The notes under the pieces were generated by a model. The model did no database searches and was not told where the DNA came from. It worked only from the letters and a program-made list of their open reading frames with translations. Of a stretch of 7,645 nucleotides of DNA, positions 1-5,973 are shown piece by piece. The number at the start of each line of letters is the position of its first letter. The first letter of the stretch is position 1. The stretch is from Hyphomicrobiales bacterium. GTDB lineage: Bacteria > Pseudomonadota > Alphaproteobacteria > Rhizobiales > Beijerinckiaceae. Location: assembly GCA_028290125.1 (NCBI GenBank), contig JAQGKM010000021.1:1-7645 (forward strand), given 5' to 3'. A program made the translations under genes and the position numbers.

Positions 1-1653
1 CGGCTCCTCCTGCTCTTCGGTCGGGCCTTCGCTCGACAGCTCCATGCGCTTGAGCTGGTTGCGGTTGACCTTGCCGGATGACAGGCGCGGCAGTTCGGCG
101 ATGCTCTCGTAGCGTCCAGGAACCATGTAGGCGGGCAGCCGCTCGCGCAGCATGGTGCGCAGGTTGCGCGCCTCGAGCGTCACCTGCGCGGCCTTGTCGG
201 TCACGATGAAGGCGACGAGCTGGTCGACGCCGTCGTCGTTGCGCAGCACGACCGCAGCCTGCGACAGGCCAGGAATTTCGGCGAGCTTCGCCTCGATCTC
301 GCCGAGCTCGACGCGGAAGCCGCGGATCTTCACCTGGTCGTCGATGCGTCCACGAAAGCCGATTTCACCGTTGGCCTCCATGACGACGGCGTCGCCCGAG
401 CGGTAAAGGATCGGATCGGAGCCATCGCTCGCATACGGATTGACGATGAATTTTTCCGCCGTCAGCGGCGCGCGGTTGAGGTAGCCTTTGGCGACGCCGG
501 GACCGCCGATCAGCAACTCGCCGTCGACGCCACGGCCGACGAGATTGAGCGCGTCGTCGGCGACGTAGCAGCTGTAGTTCGGGATCGGTCCGCCGATGGT
601 GACCGGCTCGCCGGGACGCACCAGCGCGACGGTCGCCACGACCGTCGCTTCGGTCGGGCCGTAGCTGTTGAAGATCGAGCGACCGGGCCGGCTCCAGCGC
701 GCCGCAACGGTCGGCGGGCAGGCCTCGCCACCCAGGATGATGATGCGCAGCGACGCGACGTCGCGCGGCAGCATAGCGAGCAGCGTCGGCACGGTGTCGA
801 GCACCGTGATGCCGGCGGCGTCCATGATCTCCGGCAGACGGTCTGTCTCGCCCATGATCTTCGGCGTTGCGACGAACAGCGCCGCTCCGACGAGATACGG
901 AACCCAGATTTCTTCCATCGACAGGTCGAACGCGACCGACGCGCCCTGGAAGACGATGTCGCTCGAAACGAGGCCATAGACCTCGTTGGCCGAACGCAGG
1001 TAGTGGCAGATGTTCTGGCCGGTGATGACGATGCCCTTGGGCACGCCCGTCGAGCCCGACGTGTAGATCATGTAGGCCGGCATATCCGGCCTCGCGCCGA
1101 GCGCGCGGGCGTCGATGACGGTTGCGTCGGTCAGATCGATCAGCTCGGGCGTCCCGACAACCGGGCACGGCATGTCGAGCGACGTGTCGCCGGAATGGTG
1201 CGCCTCCGCCAGCAGCAGGCGGGCGCTGGCGTCCTTCAGGCAGACGGCGATGCGTTCGATCGGCGCGTCGGCGTCGAACGGCAGCCAGGCGGCGCCGGTC
1301 TTGGCGATCGCGATCTGCGCGGTGAGCAGGTCCCCGCCGCGCTGCATCCAGAGCCCGACGACGTCGCCGGCGCGAATTCCGCGACGCACGAGCCCGCGCG
1401 CAATGGCGGTGGCGGAGGCGTCGACCTGCGCATAGGTGACGGCGCGGCCATCGACGATGTGGCAGGTCGAGCCCGCATGGGCGGCGACGCTCGCGGCGAA
1501 GATCTCGGCGAGCAGTTCGTCGCGCACGAGATCCGGACGCTGCGCGCCGCGCAGCATGGCTGGCGCCTGCGCATGATGATCGGGCGTGGTGAGGACGTCT
1601 TGTGTCGTGGGGACGTCTTTGGCTTTGAGAACGTCTTCAGCGTGATGTGTCAT
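1..1653 (-). CDS. NRPS-like protein, N-terminal adenylation domain (partial; Pls/PosA-like)
   Basis: Activates an amino acid as its adenylate for loading onto a carrier domain. The 551 residues visible run off the left edge. Seen directly: A3 loop YTSGSTGTPKG (residues 197-207), A4 FDLSMEEIW (242-250), LGGEACPP (from 307), A5 NSYGPTEAT (329-337), A7 YRSGD (417-421), A8 GRIDDQVKIRGFRVELGE (435-452) and A10 SGKVNR with Lys528. The adenylation domain is therefore complete, and a charged linker ends the window. No condensation domain precedes it, so this is a starter or stand-alone architecture. From memory the sequence resembles the Pls/PosA family of peptide synthetases (adenylation, carrier, then a membrane-bound C-terminal part); that is inference because the rest is outside the window. 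Start: ATG at 1653. An in-frame ATG at 1716 adds 21 basic residues and has an in-frame TGA just upstream. Neither has a well-placed ribosome site; an AGGAGG lies 18 nt before the upstream ATG. Confidence 0.85.
   Translation of the reverse strand, partial: MTHHAEDVLKAKDVPTTQDVLTTPDHHAQAPAMLRGAQRPDLVRDELLAEIFAASVAAHAGSTCHIVDGRAVTYAQVDASATAIARGLVRRGIRAGDVVGLWMQRGGDLLTAQIAIAKTGAAWLPFDADAPIERIAVCLKDASARLLLAEAHHSGDTSLDMPCPVVGTPELIDLTDATVIDARALGARPDMPAYMIYTSGSTGVPKGIVITGQNICHYLRSANEVYGLVSSDIVFQGASVAFDLSMEEIWVPYLVGAALFVATPKIMGETDRLPEIMDAAGITVLDTVPTLLAMLPRDVASLRIIILGGEACPPTVAARWSRPGRSIFNSYGPTEATVVATVALVRPGEPVTIGGPIPNYSCYVADDALNLVGRGVDGELLIGGPGVAKGYLNRAPLTAEKFIVNPYASDGSDPILYRSGDAVVMEANGEIGFRGRIDDQVKIRGFRVELGEIEAKLAEIPGLSQAAVVLRNDDGVDQLVAFIVTDKAAQVTLEARNLRTMLRERLPAYMVPGRYESIAELPRLSSGKVNRNQLKRMELSSEGPTEEQEEP
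1593..1646 (-). repeat. three diverged 18-bp tandem repeats encoding a hexapeptide repeat
   Basis: Units begin at 1593, 1611 and 1629, exactly 18 bp apart. Each starts on the plus strand with GGACGTCTT or GAACGTCTT, and the second half of each unit diverges. Read in the minus-strand NRPS frame they give DVLTTP, DVPTTQ and DVLKAK (residues 7-24 counted from ATG 1653), that is, a DVxxxx hexapeptide in the N-terminal tail before the adenylation fold. The first two units contain the perfect palindrome GACGTC. The role is unknown; it may be a flexible tail or simply a remnant of local duplication. Confidence 0.55.
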
Positions 1654-1773
1654 GTCGCCGGCGACTGCCCTGATTTTGTTCGGCGCAAGCGGCCGGCGGC
1701 TTTTCCAGCCGCGCATGTCAGGTCAGTCGCACGTCCTCCTCTTCACCTGATCCCCGAATCCCGCAAGGGAACA

Positions 1774-1813
1774 CCATTCATAAGACAGAACGAGGCTGAA
1801 TGGCGACTGAATG
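1774..1813. repeat. CTGAATG repeats upstream of the NRPS gene (candidate operator)
   Basis: Just after the phosphatase stop codon, CTGAATG occurs at 1796-1802 and again at 1807-1813, a spacing of 11 bp (about one helical turn). An opposed copy, CCATTCA at 1774-1780, pairs perfectly with TGAATGG at 1797-1803 across a 16-bp gap. The cluster sits in the 182-bp gap between the phosphatase gene and ATG 1653, which has no clear sigma-70 promoter. It could bind a regulator of the NRPS gene. The hairpin is AT-rich and has no T-run, so it does not look like an intrinsic terminator. Confidence 0.3.
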
Positions 1814-1835
1814 CGGCGCCGTCGCAAGGTCCGCG

Positions 1836-2441
1836 CTAGATCCAGCGAAACTCGCCCTTGCCGAACACCAGCACCCGCCCCTGCCAAATGTCCAGCGCTG
1901 GCGCCCGTTCCCGTGCAGCGCCGCCCACAAGGTGCATGAGGCACCGCGCGACGCCGCCGTGCGCGACCGCAATCGTATCGTGTTCCAGCGTTTCGAGCCA
2001 AGGCTGAATCCGCGACGAGAGCATGGCGTAGCTTTCTCCCCCGGGCGGCTGGAGGGACCATTTGTCCGCTTCGCGCTCGGCGGCCATGTAGGGCGAATGA
2101 GCTTTGACCTGGGGCCATGTCATGCCCTCCCACTCGCCGAACGACAGTTCCATCAACCGGTCGTCGAGCTTGTAAGTGAAGGGATCGAGCCCGAGGGCGC
2201 CGCGCGCGAGCTCCATGGTGCGGCGCGAGCGCTGAAGCGGCGACGACACGTAGTGAAAGGCGTCGAGCCGGTCGCGATCGCGGCCGAGTATCCGGCCGAT
2301 GATGCGCCCGCATTCCTCCGCCTGCGCCTCGCCCTTTGCATTCAGCGCGATGTCGACGTGGCCCTGCAGGCGGCCGGCGGCGTTCCAGTCGGTCTCGCCG
2401 TGGCGCAGGACGATCAGGCGATGCGGCAGGTCGACGATCAT
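1836..2441 (-). CDS. histidine phosphatase superfamily protein (phosphoglycerate mutase-like, branch 1)
   Basis: A 201-residue cytosolic protein of the 2H-phosphatase fold, which transfers phosphate through a phospho-histidine intermediate. Seen directly: the signature LRHGETDWN (residues 12-20) with nucleophile His14; SSPLQRSRRT (66-75), a typical phosphate-pocket segment; LMELSFGEWEG (96-106), whose Glu98 is the likely proton donor; and AHGG with the second catalytic His161. Length and motifs fit the small cobC/gpmB-like phosphatases, but the substrate cannot be told from sequence. It lies 40 bp downstream of fabI on the same strand and is probably co-transcribed. Start: I chose ATG 2441, since the RHG motif then sits at the usual distance from the N-terminus. 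A TTG at 2462 would add seven residues. Neither has its own ribosome site; the good one belongs to a mini-ORF ending at this ATG. Confidence 0.9.
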   Translation of the reverse strand: MIVDLPHRLIVLRHGETDWNAAGRLQGHVDIALNAKGEAQAEECGRIIGRILGRDRDRLDAFHYVSSPLQRSRRTMELARGALGLDPFTYKLDDRLMELSFGEWEGMTWPQVKAHSPYMAAEREADKWSLQPPGGESYAMLSSRIQPWLETLEHDTIAVAHGGVARCLMHLVGGAARERAPALDIWQGRVLVFGKGEFRWI

Positions 2442-2476
2442 GGCGCGCGGTTCAAGGCGCAAGCCCCGCGCGCCAT
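2438..2476 (-). other. 12-codon mini-ORF between fabI and the phosphatase gene (possible coupling leader)
   Basis: Reading leftwards, the last codons of fabI contain AAGGAG (2485-2490). Eight bases later an ATG (2476-2474) opens a 12-codon frame, MARGACALNRAP, whose TGA (2440-2438) overlaps the phosphatase ATG (2441-2439) as ATGA. The only well-placed Shine-Dalgarno sequence in this junction therefore serves the mini-ORF, and the phosphatase could be translated by re-initiation after it. The peptide shows no recognisable motif. It may instead be chance, with the phosphatase starting directly at ATG 2441 or TTG 2462. Confidence 0.35.
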
Positions 2477-2481
2477 GCCGA

Positions 2482-3327
2482 TCACTCCTTGCCCGCGACC
2501 GTGATGTCGGGCGCGGCGGGGTTCTTCATGCCAACGACATGGTAGCCCGCGTCGACGTGCAGGATTTCGCCCGTCATGCCGCTCGACATGTCCGACAGCA
2601 GGAAGGCCGCGGTCTGGCCGACTTCCTCGATCGTGACCGTGCGACGAAGCGGGGCGTTGTACTCGTTCCACTTCAGGATGTAGCGGAAGTCGCCGATGCC
2701 GGACGCTGCGAGCGTCTTGATCGGGCCAGCCGAGATCGCGTTGACGCGGATGTTCTTCTCGCCAAGGTCGGCGGCGAGATAGCGCACGGAAGCTTCCAGC
2801 GCCGCTTTGGCGACGCCCATGACGTTGTAGTGGGGCATCCACTTTTCAGCGCCGTAGTAGGTCAGCGTCAGCAGCGAGCCGCCGTCGGTCATCAGCTTCT
2901 CGGCGCGCTGCGCCACGGCCGTGAACGAATAGCAGGAGATGTTGAGCGACTTGTTGAAGTTCGCTTCCGTCGTCTCGACGTAGCGGCCAGTCAACTCGTC
3001 CTTGTCCGAGAACGCGATGCAATGCACGACAAAGTCGATCTTGCCCCACAGGCGCTCGACCTCGGCGAAGACGGCGTCGATGGTGGCGCCGTCGGTGACG
3101 TCGCAATGGCCGACGACATGCGCGCCCAGTTCGTTGGCGAGCGGACGCACGCGCTTCTCCAGCGCATCGCCCTGATAGGTGAAGGCGAGTTCGGCGCCGG
3201 CCATGCTGGCGGCCTTCGCGATGCCCCAGGCGATCGAACGATTGTTGGCGACGCCCATGACGAGGCCGCGTTTGCCGGCGAGAATCCCGGACTTATCGAC
3301 GGCTTGCGGATCGATGGCTTGGGTCAT
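2482..3327 (-). CDS. fabI: enoyl-[acyl-carrier-protein] reductase (NADH) FabI
   Basis: Reduces trans-2-enoyl-ACP to acyl-ACP, the last step of each type II fatty acid elongation cycle, in the cytosol. The 281 residues align by eye over their whole length with E. coli FabI (262 residues), with about ten extra residues at the N-terminus. Seen directly: nucleotide-binding GVANNRSIAWGIA (from residue 25), the FabI-type active site Tyr157 ... Tyr167-x6-Lys174 in YYGAEKWMPHYNVMGVAK, and the conserved SAGPIKTLAASGI loop. Ala105 occupies the position of E. coli Gly93, a residue linked to triclosan sensitivity; I believe this is common in alphaproteobacterial FabI. The ATG at 3327 has a weak AGGA five bases upstream. 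It is probably the first gene of a leftward transcript with the phosphatase, divergent from the sigma-like gene. Confidence 0.97.
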   Translation of the reverse strand: MTQAIDPQAVDKSGILAGKRGLVMGVANNRSIAWGIAKAASMAGAELAFTYQGDALEKRVRPLANELGAHVVGHCDVTDGATIDAVFAEVERLWGKIDFVVHCIAFSDKDELTGRYVETTEANFNKSLNISCYSFTAVAQRAEKLMTDGGSLLTLTYYGAEKWMPHYNVMGVAKAALEASVRYLAADLGEKNIRVNAISAGPIKTLAASGIGDFRYILKWNEYNAPLRRTVTIEEVGQTAAFLLSDMSSGMTGEILHVDAGYHVVGMKNPAAPDITVAGKE

Positions 3328-3397
3328 GCTGGTCCTGAGACATGGGGAGCTGCTCCGGCCAAGCCCGAGCCTGCGTCACCTTCCACTTTATCACCGC

Positions 3398-3426
3398 CGT
3401 TTAAGCGAGGCGCGCTGTTATGGCAA
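3398..3426 (-). promoter_or_regulatory. candidate sigma-70-type promoter for fabI
   Basis: On the minus strand TTGCCA (3426-3421, five of six matches to TTGACA) is followed by a 17-bp spacer and TAAACG (3403-3398, three of six matches to TATAAT). The predicted start near 3391 gives a leader of about 63 nt before the fabI ATG. The spacing is ideal but the -10 element is weak, so this is only a candidate. Confidence 0.35.
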
Positions 3427-3449
3427 GCGGCGGAAGGTTCCACGCACAT

Positions 3450-3468
3450 GCCGGGTAAAATTTCCGGC
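3450..3468. repeat. 19-bp imperfect palindrome in the fabI / sigma-factor intergenic region
   Basis: GCCGG (3450-3454) and CCGGC (3464-3468) form perfect inverted arms around an AT-rich centre, which adds one G-T and one A-T pair. It sits between the divergent fabI and sigma-like genes, upstream of both candidate promoters. It could be an operator for either gene. The stem is short and no T-run follows, so a terminator is unlikely. The remainder of 3328-3555 holds nothing else that I can name. Confidence 0.3.
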
Positions 3469-3486
3469 GTCGGCATGACAAAGCCC

Positions 3487-3516
3487 TTGGGGGTAGAGCT
3501 ACGGTAGATGTAATAA
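3487..3516 (+). promoter_or_regulatory. weak candidate promoter for the sigma/anti-sigma pair
   Basis: TTGGGG (3487-3492), an 18-bp spacer and TAATAA (3511-3516) give a sigma-70-like arrangement, with a start near 3523 and a leader of about 33 nt. Each hexamer matches the consensus at only three positions. I see no pair of ECF-type boxes that would show autoregulation. Confidence 0.2.
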
Positions 3517-3555
3517 GTTCTAATTGCAGGGATTTTAGAGCAGAAAGCCACGGCT

Positions 3556-4026
3556 TTGCAATTTCGGGACCGTATCGTCGCCACTCTTCCCGACCTGCGG
3601 CGCTTTGCTGGCGCGCTGATTGCGCCCGGCCATGTGCAGTCCTGCGGACTCGTCGACGACCTTGTTGCGCGCGCTGCGGCCAGCGTCCTGCGCGAACGGC
3701 ACGAGAGCGGAACGGCCGTACGTCTCGCACTCTACAGCGCGGTGATCCGACTGTCGCAGAACAGGGATTCAAGACAGCCTGCCGGCATGGCGACACTCCC
3801 GCCGCCCGGCTCCTTCGCCGACGGGTTGCTCAGCCTGCAGATTCAGCATCGCGCCGCGCTGCTCCTCGTCTCGCTCGAACAGTTTTCCTACGAGGACGCC
3901 GCTGTCGTGCTGGGCGTCAGCCGCACTTTTCTCGTCGCGAAGCTCTCGACCGCCCGGCAGATGCTCGCGCGGCGGCTCGAAGCCTCCAACGAGCGTCCCG
4001 CCACGCATCTGAGGCTGGTGAAATGA
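3556..4026 (+). CDS. ECF-type sigma factor-like protein
   Basis: A 156-residue protein with the two-domain plan of ECF sigma factors, which direct RNA polymerase to specific promoters. Residues 4-70 resemble region 2: LPDLRRFAGAL (11-21), VDDLVARA (33-40), and GTAVRLALYSAVIRLSQN (52-69), where typical factors have a motif like FRAWLYTIARN. Residues 92-142 are a good region 4: QHRAALLLVSLEQFSYEDAAVVLGVS (97-122), followed by a recognition helix with KLSTARQMLARRLE (129-142). The aromatic residues usual in the promoter-melting part of region 2 are mostly missing, so it may be a divergent or degenerate member. The start appears to be TTG 3556: no in-frame ATG or GTG lies between the upstream TAA (3514-3516) and this codon, and no clear ribosome site is visible. 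Its TGA overlaps the anti-sigma ATG, which supports a functional pair. Confidence 0.75.
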   Translation: MQFRDRIVATLPDLRRFAGALIAPGHVQSCGLVDDLVARAAASVLRERHESGTAVRLALYSAVIRLSQNRDSRQPAGMATLPPPGSFADGLLSLQIQHRAALLLVSLEQFSYEDAAVVLGVSRTFLVAKLSTARQMLARRLEASNERPATHLRLVK

Positions 4027-4934
4027 ACCAGGTTCGCGTGGGCGTCAGCGACATCGAACTCTGCGCCTATCTGGACAGCGAACTTCCGGCCGATCGACGC
4101 GCCGATATCGAGGCCAGTCTCGCCCGCCATCCGGAGTCTCGGGCCAAGCTCGACGCCTGGCGTCGGCAGGGTCATCAGTTGAGGGCGACGTTCGGACGCA
4201 TCGCGCAGGAGCCCCTGCCCCGGCAGCTGACAGCCTCGCTGGTGGAGCCGGTCAAGATCAGCTTCGTGCCGCAGGCTGCTCCCAAGTCTACGCCGCTCCC
4301 GCAACCGACGTTGCGGGCCGCCGAGCCGGCGCTACGCGCTCCGGGCGCGACGCCACGCAATGTCTGGCGAAACGTCGGCCTCGCTTTGCTGGGATTTTCG
4401 GCGGTCGCCGGAATCGCGGCCTCGGGACTTTTACGCACAATCCACAGCCCGTCCGAGCCGCAGGCGCTGCTCGCCGCAACTTCGGTGCCGGGTTTTGGCC
4501 TGACGCGTCATGCGGCGGAAGCTCACGCCGCCTTCGCCCCGCAGGGCGGACGATGGCTCGACGTGCGCAGCGCCGATGCTGCGGTGCTCACCACCTTTGC
4601 CGTCCAGGCTGGACTTGACGCCCGCCTGCCCGCCCCGCCTGCCGGCTTGCGTCTGCTCGGCTTGCGCATGACGCCCGGTGACGGCGGACTCGCGGGGCTC
4701 GCGCTGTTTGAATCCGACAAGTCGGGACCGGTCAGCCTGTACGTGACGCGCGCGCCGCGCGGCGCCGTGCCCGGCATCGTCTTGCGCGAGACCAGCAGCC
4801 TCACGATCGCGACGTTCACGTTGGACGGCACTGCTTATGCGCTGACCGGCGCCGCCTCGCGCGACCAGATGGTCGACTGGGCGAGCGCGCTGCGCATGTC
4901 ACTGCTTCAGCCGAGATCCTTGCGCGGGTCGTAA
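4023..4934 (+). CDS. membrane-anchored anti-sigma factor-like protein (COG5662/RsiW type)
   Basis: A 303-residue protein that probably binds the preceding sigma-like factor and releases it on an envelope signal. Seen directly: an N-terminal cytosolic segment, SDIELCAYLDSELPADRR (9-26) followed by a helix ending in WRRQG (46-50), typical of anti-sigma domains. A proline- and alanine-rich linker follows, then one transmembrane helix at about residues 118-137, and a periplasmic C-terminal domain of about 165 residues. The HxxxCxxC zinc motif of ZAS-type anti-sigma factors is absent; the only cysteine in the N-terminal segment is Cys14. The C-terminal part resembles, from memory, the COG5662 transmembrane regulators. 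The gene overlaps the sigma-like gene by 4 bp (ATGA), implying coupled translation. Its last 28 bp overlap the dnaJ-like gene on the other strand. The signal sensed is unknown. Confidence 0.75.
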   Translation: MNQVRVGVSDIELCAYLDSELPADRRADIEASLARHPESRAKLDAWRRQGHQLRATFGRIAQEPLPRQLTASLVEPVKISFVPQAAPKSTPLPQPTLRAAEPALRAPGATPRNVWRNVGLALLGFSAVAGIAASGLLRTIHSPSEPQALLAATSVPGFGLTRHAAEAHAAFAPQGGRWLDVRSADAAVLTTFAVQAGLDARLPAPPAGLRLLGLRMTPGDGGLAGLALFESDKSGPVSLYVTRAPRGAVPGIVLRETSSLTIATFTLDGTAYALTGAASRDQMVDWASALRMSLLQPRSLRGS

Positions 4935-5878
4935 GGCTTGTCGGCCTGCCATTTGCGCATCAGCTCTTCGAGTTCGGGTGACGCCGTCTCCGGCAGCACC
5001 ACGCGCAAGGTGACCAGCAGGTCGCCCGCCGGCTTGCCGTCGGCGCCCGGCAGCCCCTTGCCGCGCAGGCGCAGCGTCCGGCCGCCGTTGGTGCCCGGCG
5101 CGACGCTGAGCTCGACCTTGCCGGTGAGGGTCGGTGCCTCGACCTTGCCGCCGAGCACCGCCTCGTAAAGCGTGACCGGCAGATCGAGCCGCACGTCACG
5201 ACCGTCGACCCGGAAAAACGGATGACGGGCGATCCTGATGGTGATGATGGCGTCGCCCGCCGGCGCGCCGCCCTGTCCGGGCTGGCCCTGCCCCTTGAGG
5301 CGAATCTGCTTGCCGTCCTCGATGCCGGCCGGCACCGCCACTTCCAGCGTCTTGCCGGTCGGCAGAGCCACCCGCACGCTGGCGCCGCGTACGGCGTCGG
5401 TCAGCGAGACGCTGATCGACTCGGAGACGTCCTGGCCGCGCGCAGGCTGGCGGTTACGCGCATTGCGGGCGCCGCCGCCGAACAGATCGAAAAAGTCGCT
5501 GGGGTCGAATCCGCCGCGCGCGCCGCCGGCCGCGCCGAACGGGCCGGCGCCGCCGCCGAAATCGAAATGTTCGAAGCCGCCACCCGCGCCGCCGGCGCCG
5601 CCAGCGCCACGACGGAACGGTCCGCCGCCGGCGCCAAAGCCTTCAAACCCGCGCGGCTTGCCTTCGGCGTCGATCTCGCCGCGGTCGAACTGGGCGCGCT
5701 TCTTTTCGTCGCCGAGAATTTCGTAGGCCGACGAGGCCTCGGCGAACTTCTCCTGCGTCTTCGGATCGCCCTTGTTCTGGTCCGGATGGTATTTCTTGGC
5801 GAGCTTGCGGAACGCCTTCTTGACGTCGTCAGCCGACGCCGTCTTGGCCACCCCAAGCACAGTATATGGATCACGCAT
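4907..5878 (-). CDS. class B J-domain co-chaperone (DnaJ/CbpA-like)
   Basis: A 323-residue cytosolic co-chaperone that delivers substrates to DnaK and stimulates its ATPase. Seen directly: a J domain (residues 3-67) with the essential HPD at 31-33 in KKYHPDQNKG; a Gly/Phe-rich region (73-136) rich in GGA repeats and ending in DPSDFFDLFGG; and two beta-rich substrate-binding domains (about 148-310). There is no CxxCxGxG zinc finger, which makes it class B (CbpA type) rather than the canonical DnaJ. I chose ATG 5878 because MRDPYTVLGV begins the J domain directly; a GGGAG lies about 11 bases upstream. The open frame extends further upstream to 6163, but that part runs through the lipoprotein gene and looks spurious. 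It follows the lipoprotein gene by 95 bp on the same strand. Confidence 0.95.
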   Translation of the reverse strand: MRDPYTVLGVAKTASADDVKKAFRKLAKKYHPDQNKGDPKTQEKFAEASSAYEILGDEKKRAQFDRGEIDAEGKPRGFEGFGAGGGPFRRGAGGAGGAGGGFEHFDFGGGAGPFGAAGGARGGFDPSDFFDLFGGGARNARNRQPARGQDVSESISVSLTDAVRGASVRVALPTGKTLEVAVPAGIEDGKQIRLKGQGQPGQGGAPAGDAIITIRIARHPFFRVDGRDVRLDLPVTLYEAVLGGKVEAPTLTGKVELSVAPGTNGGRTLRLRGKGLPGADGKPAGDLLVTLRVVLPETASPELEELMRKWQADKPYDPRKDLG

Positions 5879-5932
5879 ATGAGCCCAATCTCCCGGCCGC
5901 CCATGAGGCGCGGACGTCAATGTCTCGACCTT

Positions 5933-5961
5933 TATGTGGGCTTTCCCTCCTGGGGCGCAAG
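5933..5961 (-). promoter_or_regulatory. candidate RpoH (heat-shock)-like promoter for the dnaJ-like gene
   Basis: In the 95-bp gap on the minus strand, CTTGCG (5961-5956) is followed by a 17-bp spacer and CACATA (5938-5933), within a CCCACATAAAG context. This resembles the sigma-32 pattern of a CTTG box and a C-rich -10 with AT. The match is partial. A location just upstream of a co-chaperone gene makes it plausible. Confidence 0.3.
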
Positions 5962-5973
5962 ATCCGTGTGAGA

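Noticed and set aside
365..1168. Arg-rich open frame on the minus strand inside the adenylation domain region
   Set aside because: It is an out-of-frame shadow; the in-frame translation carries all the adenylation core motifs.
1759..1770. TCCC-GCAA-GGGA hairpin after the phosphatase gene as a terminator
   Set aside because: It has a four-base stem and no T-run on either strand; too weak to call.
1003..1839. A 278-codon open frame on the plus strand opposite the NRPS start
   Set aside because: It is antisense to the adenylation domain with no family resemblance, and it also crosses the intergenic gap.
3431..3441. GGAACC on the minus strand as a possible ECF/EcfG -35 box
   Set aside because: No CGTT-like -10 box is found at 16-17 bp spacing, so there is no support for an EcfG-type promoter.
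2299..3507. A 402-codon open frame on the plus strand opposite fabI
   Set aside because: It is antisense to an unmistakable FabI and runs into the intergenic region; composition explains it.
5222..5971. A 249-codon open frame on the plus strand opposite the dnaJ-like gene
   Set aside because: It mirrors the GC-rich codons of a well-supported J-domain protein and shows no recognisable motif; long antisense frames are expected at this GC content.
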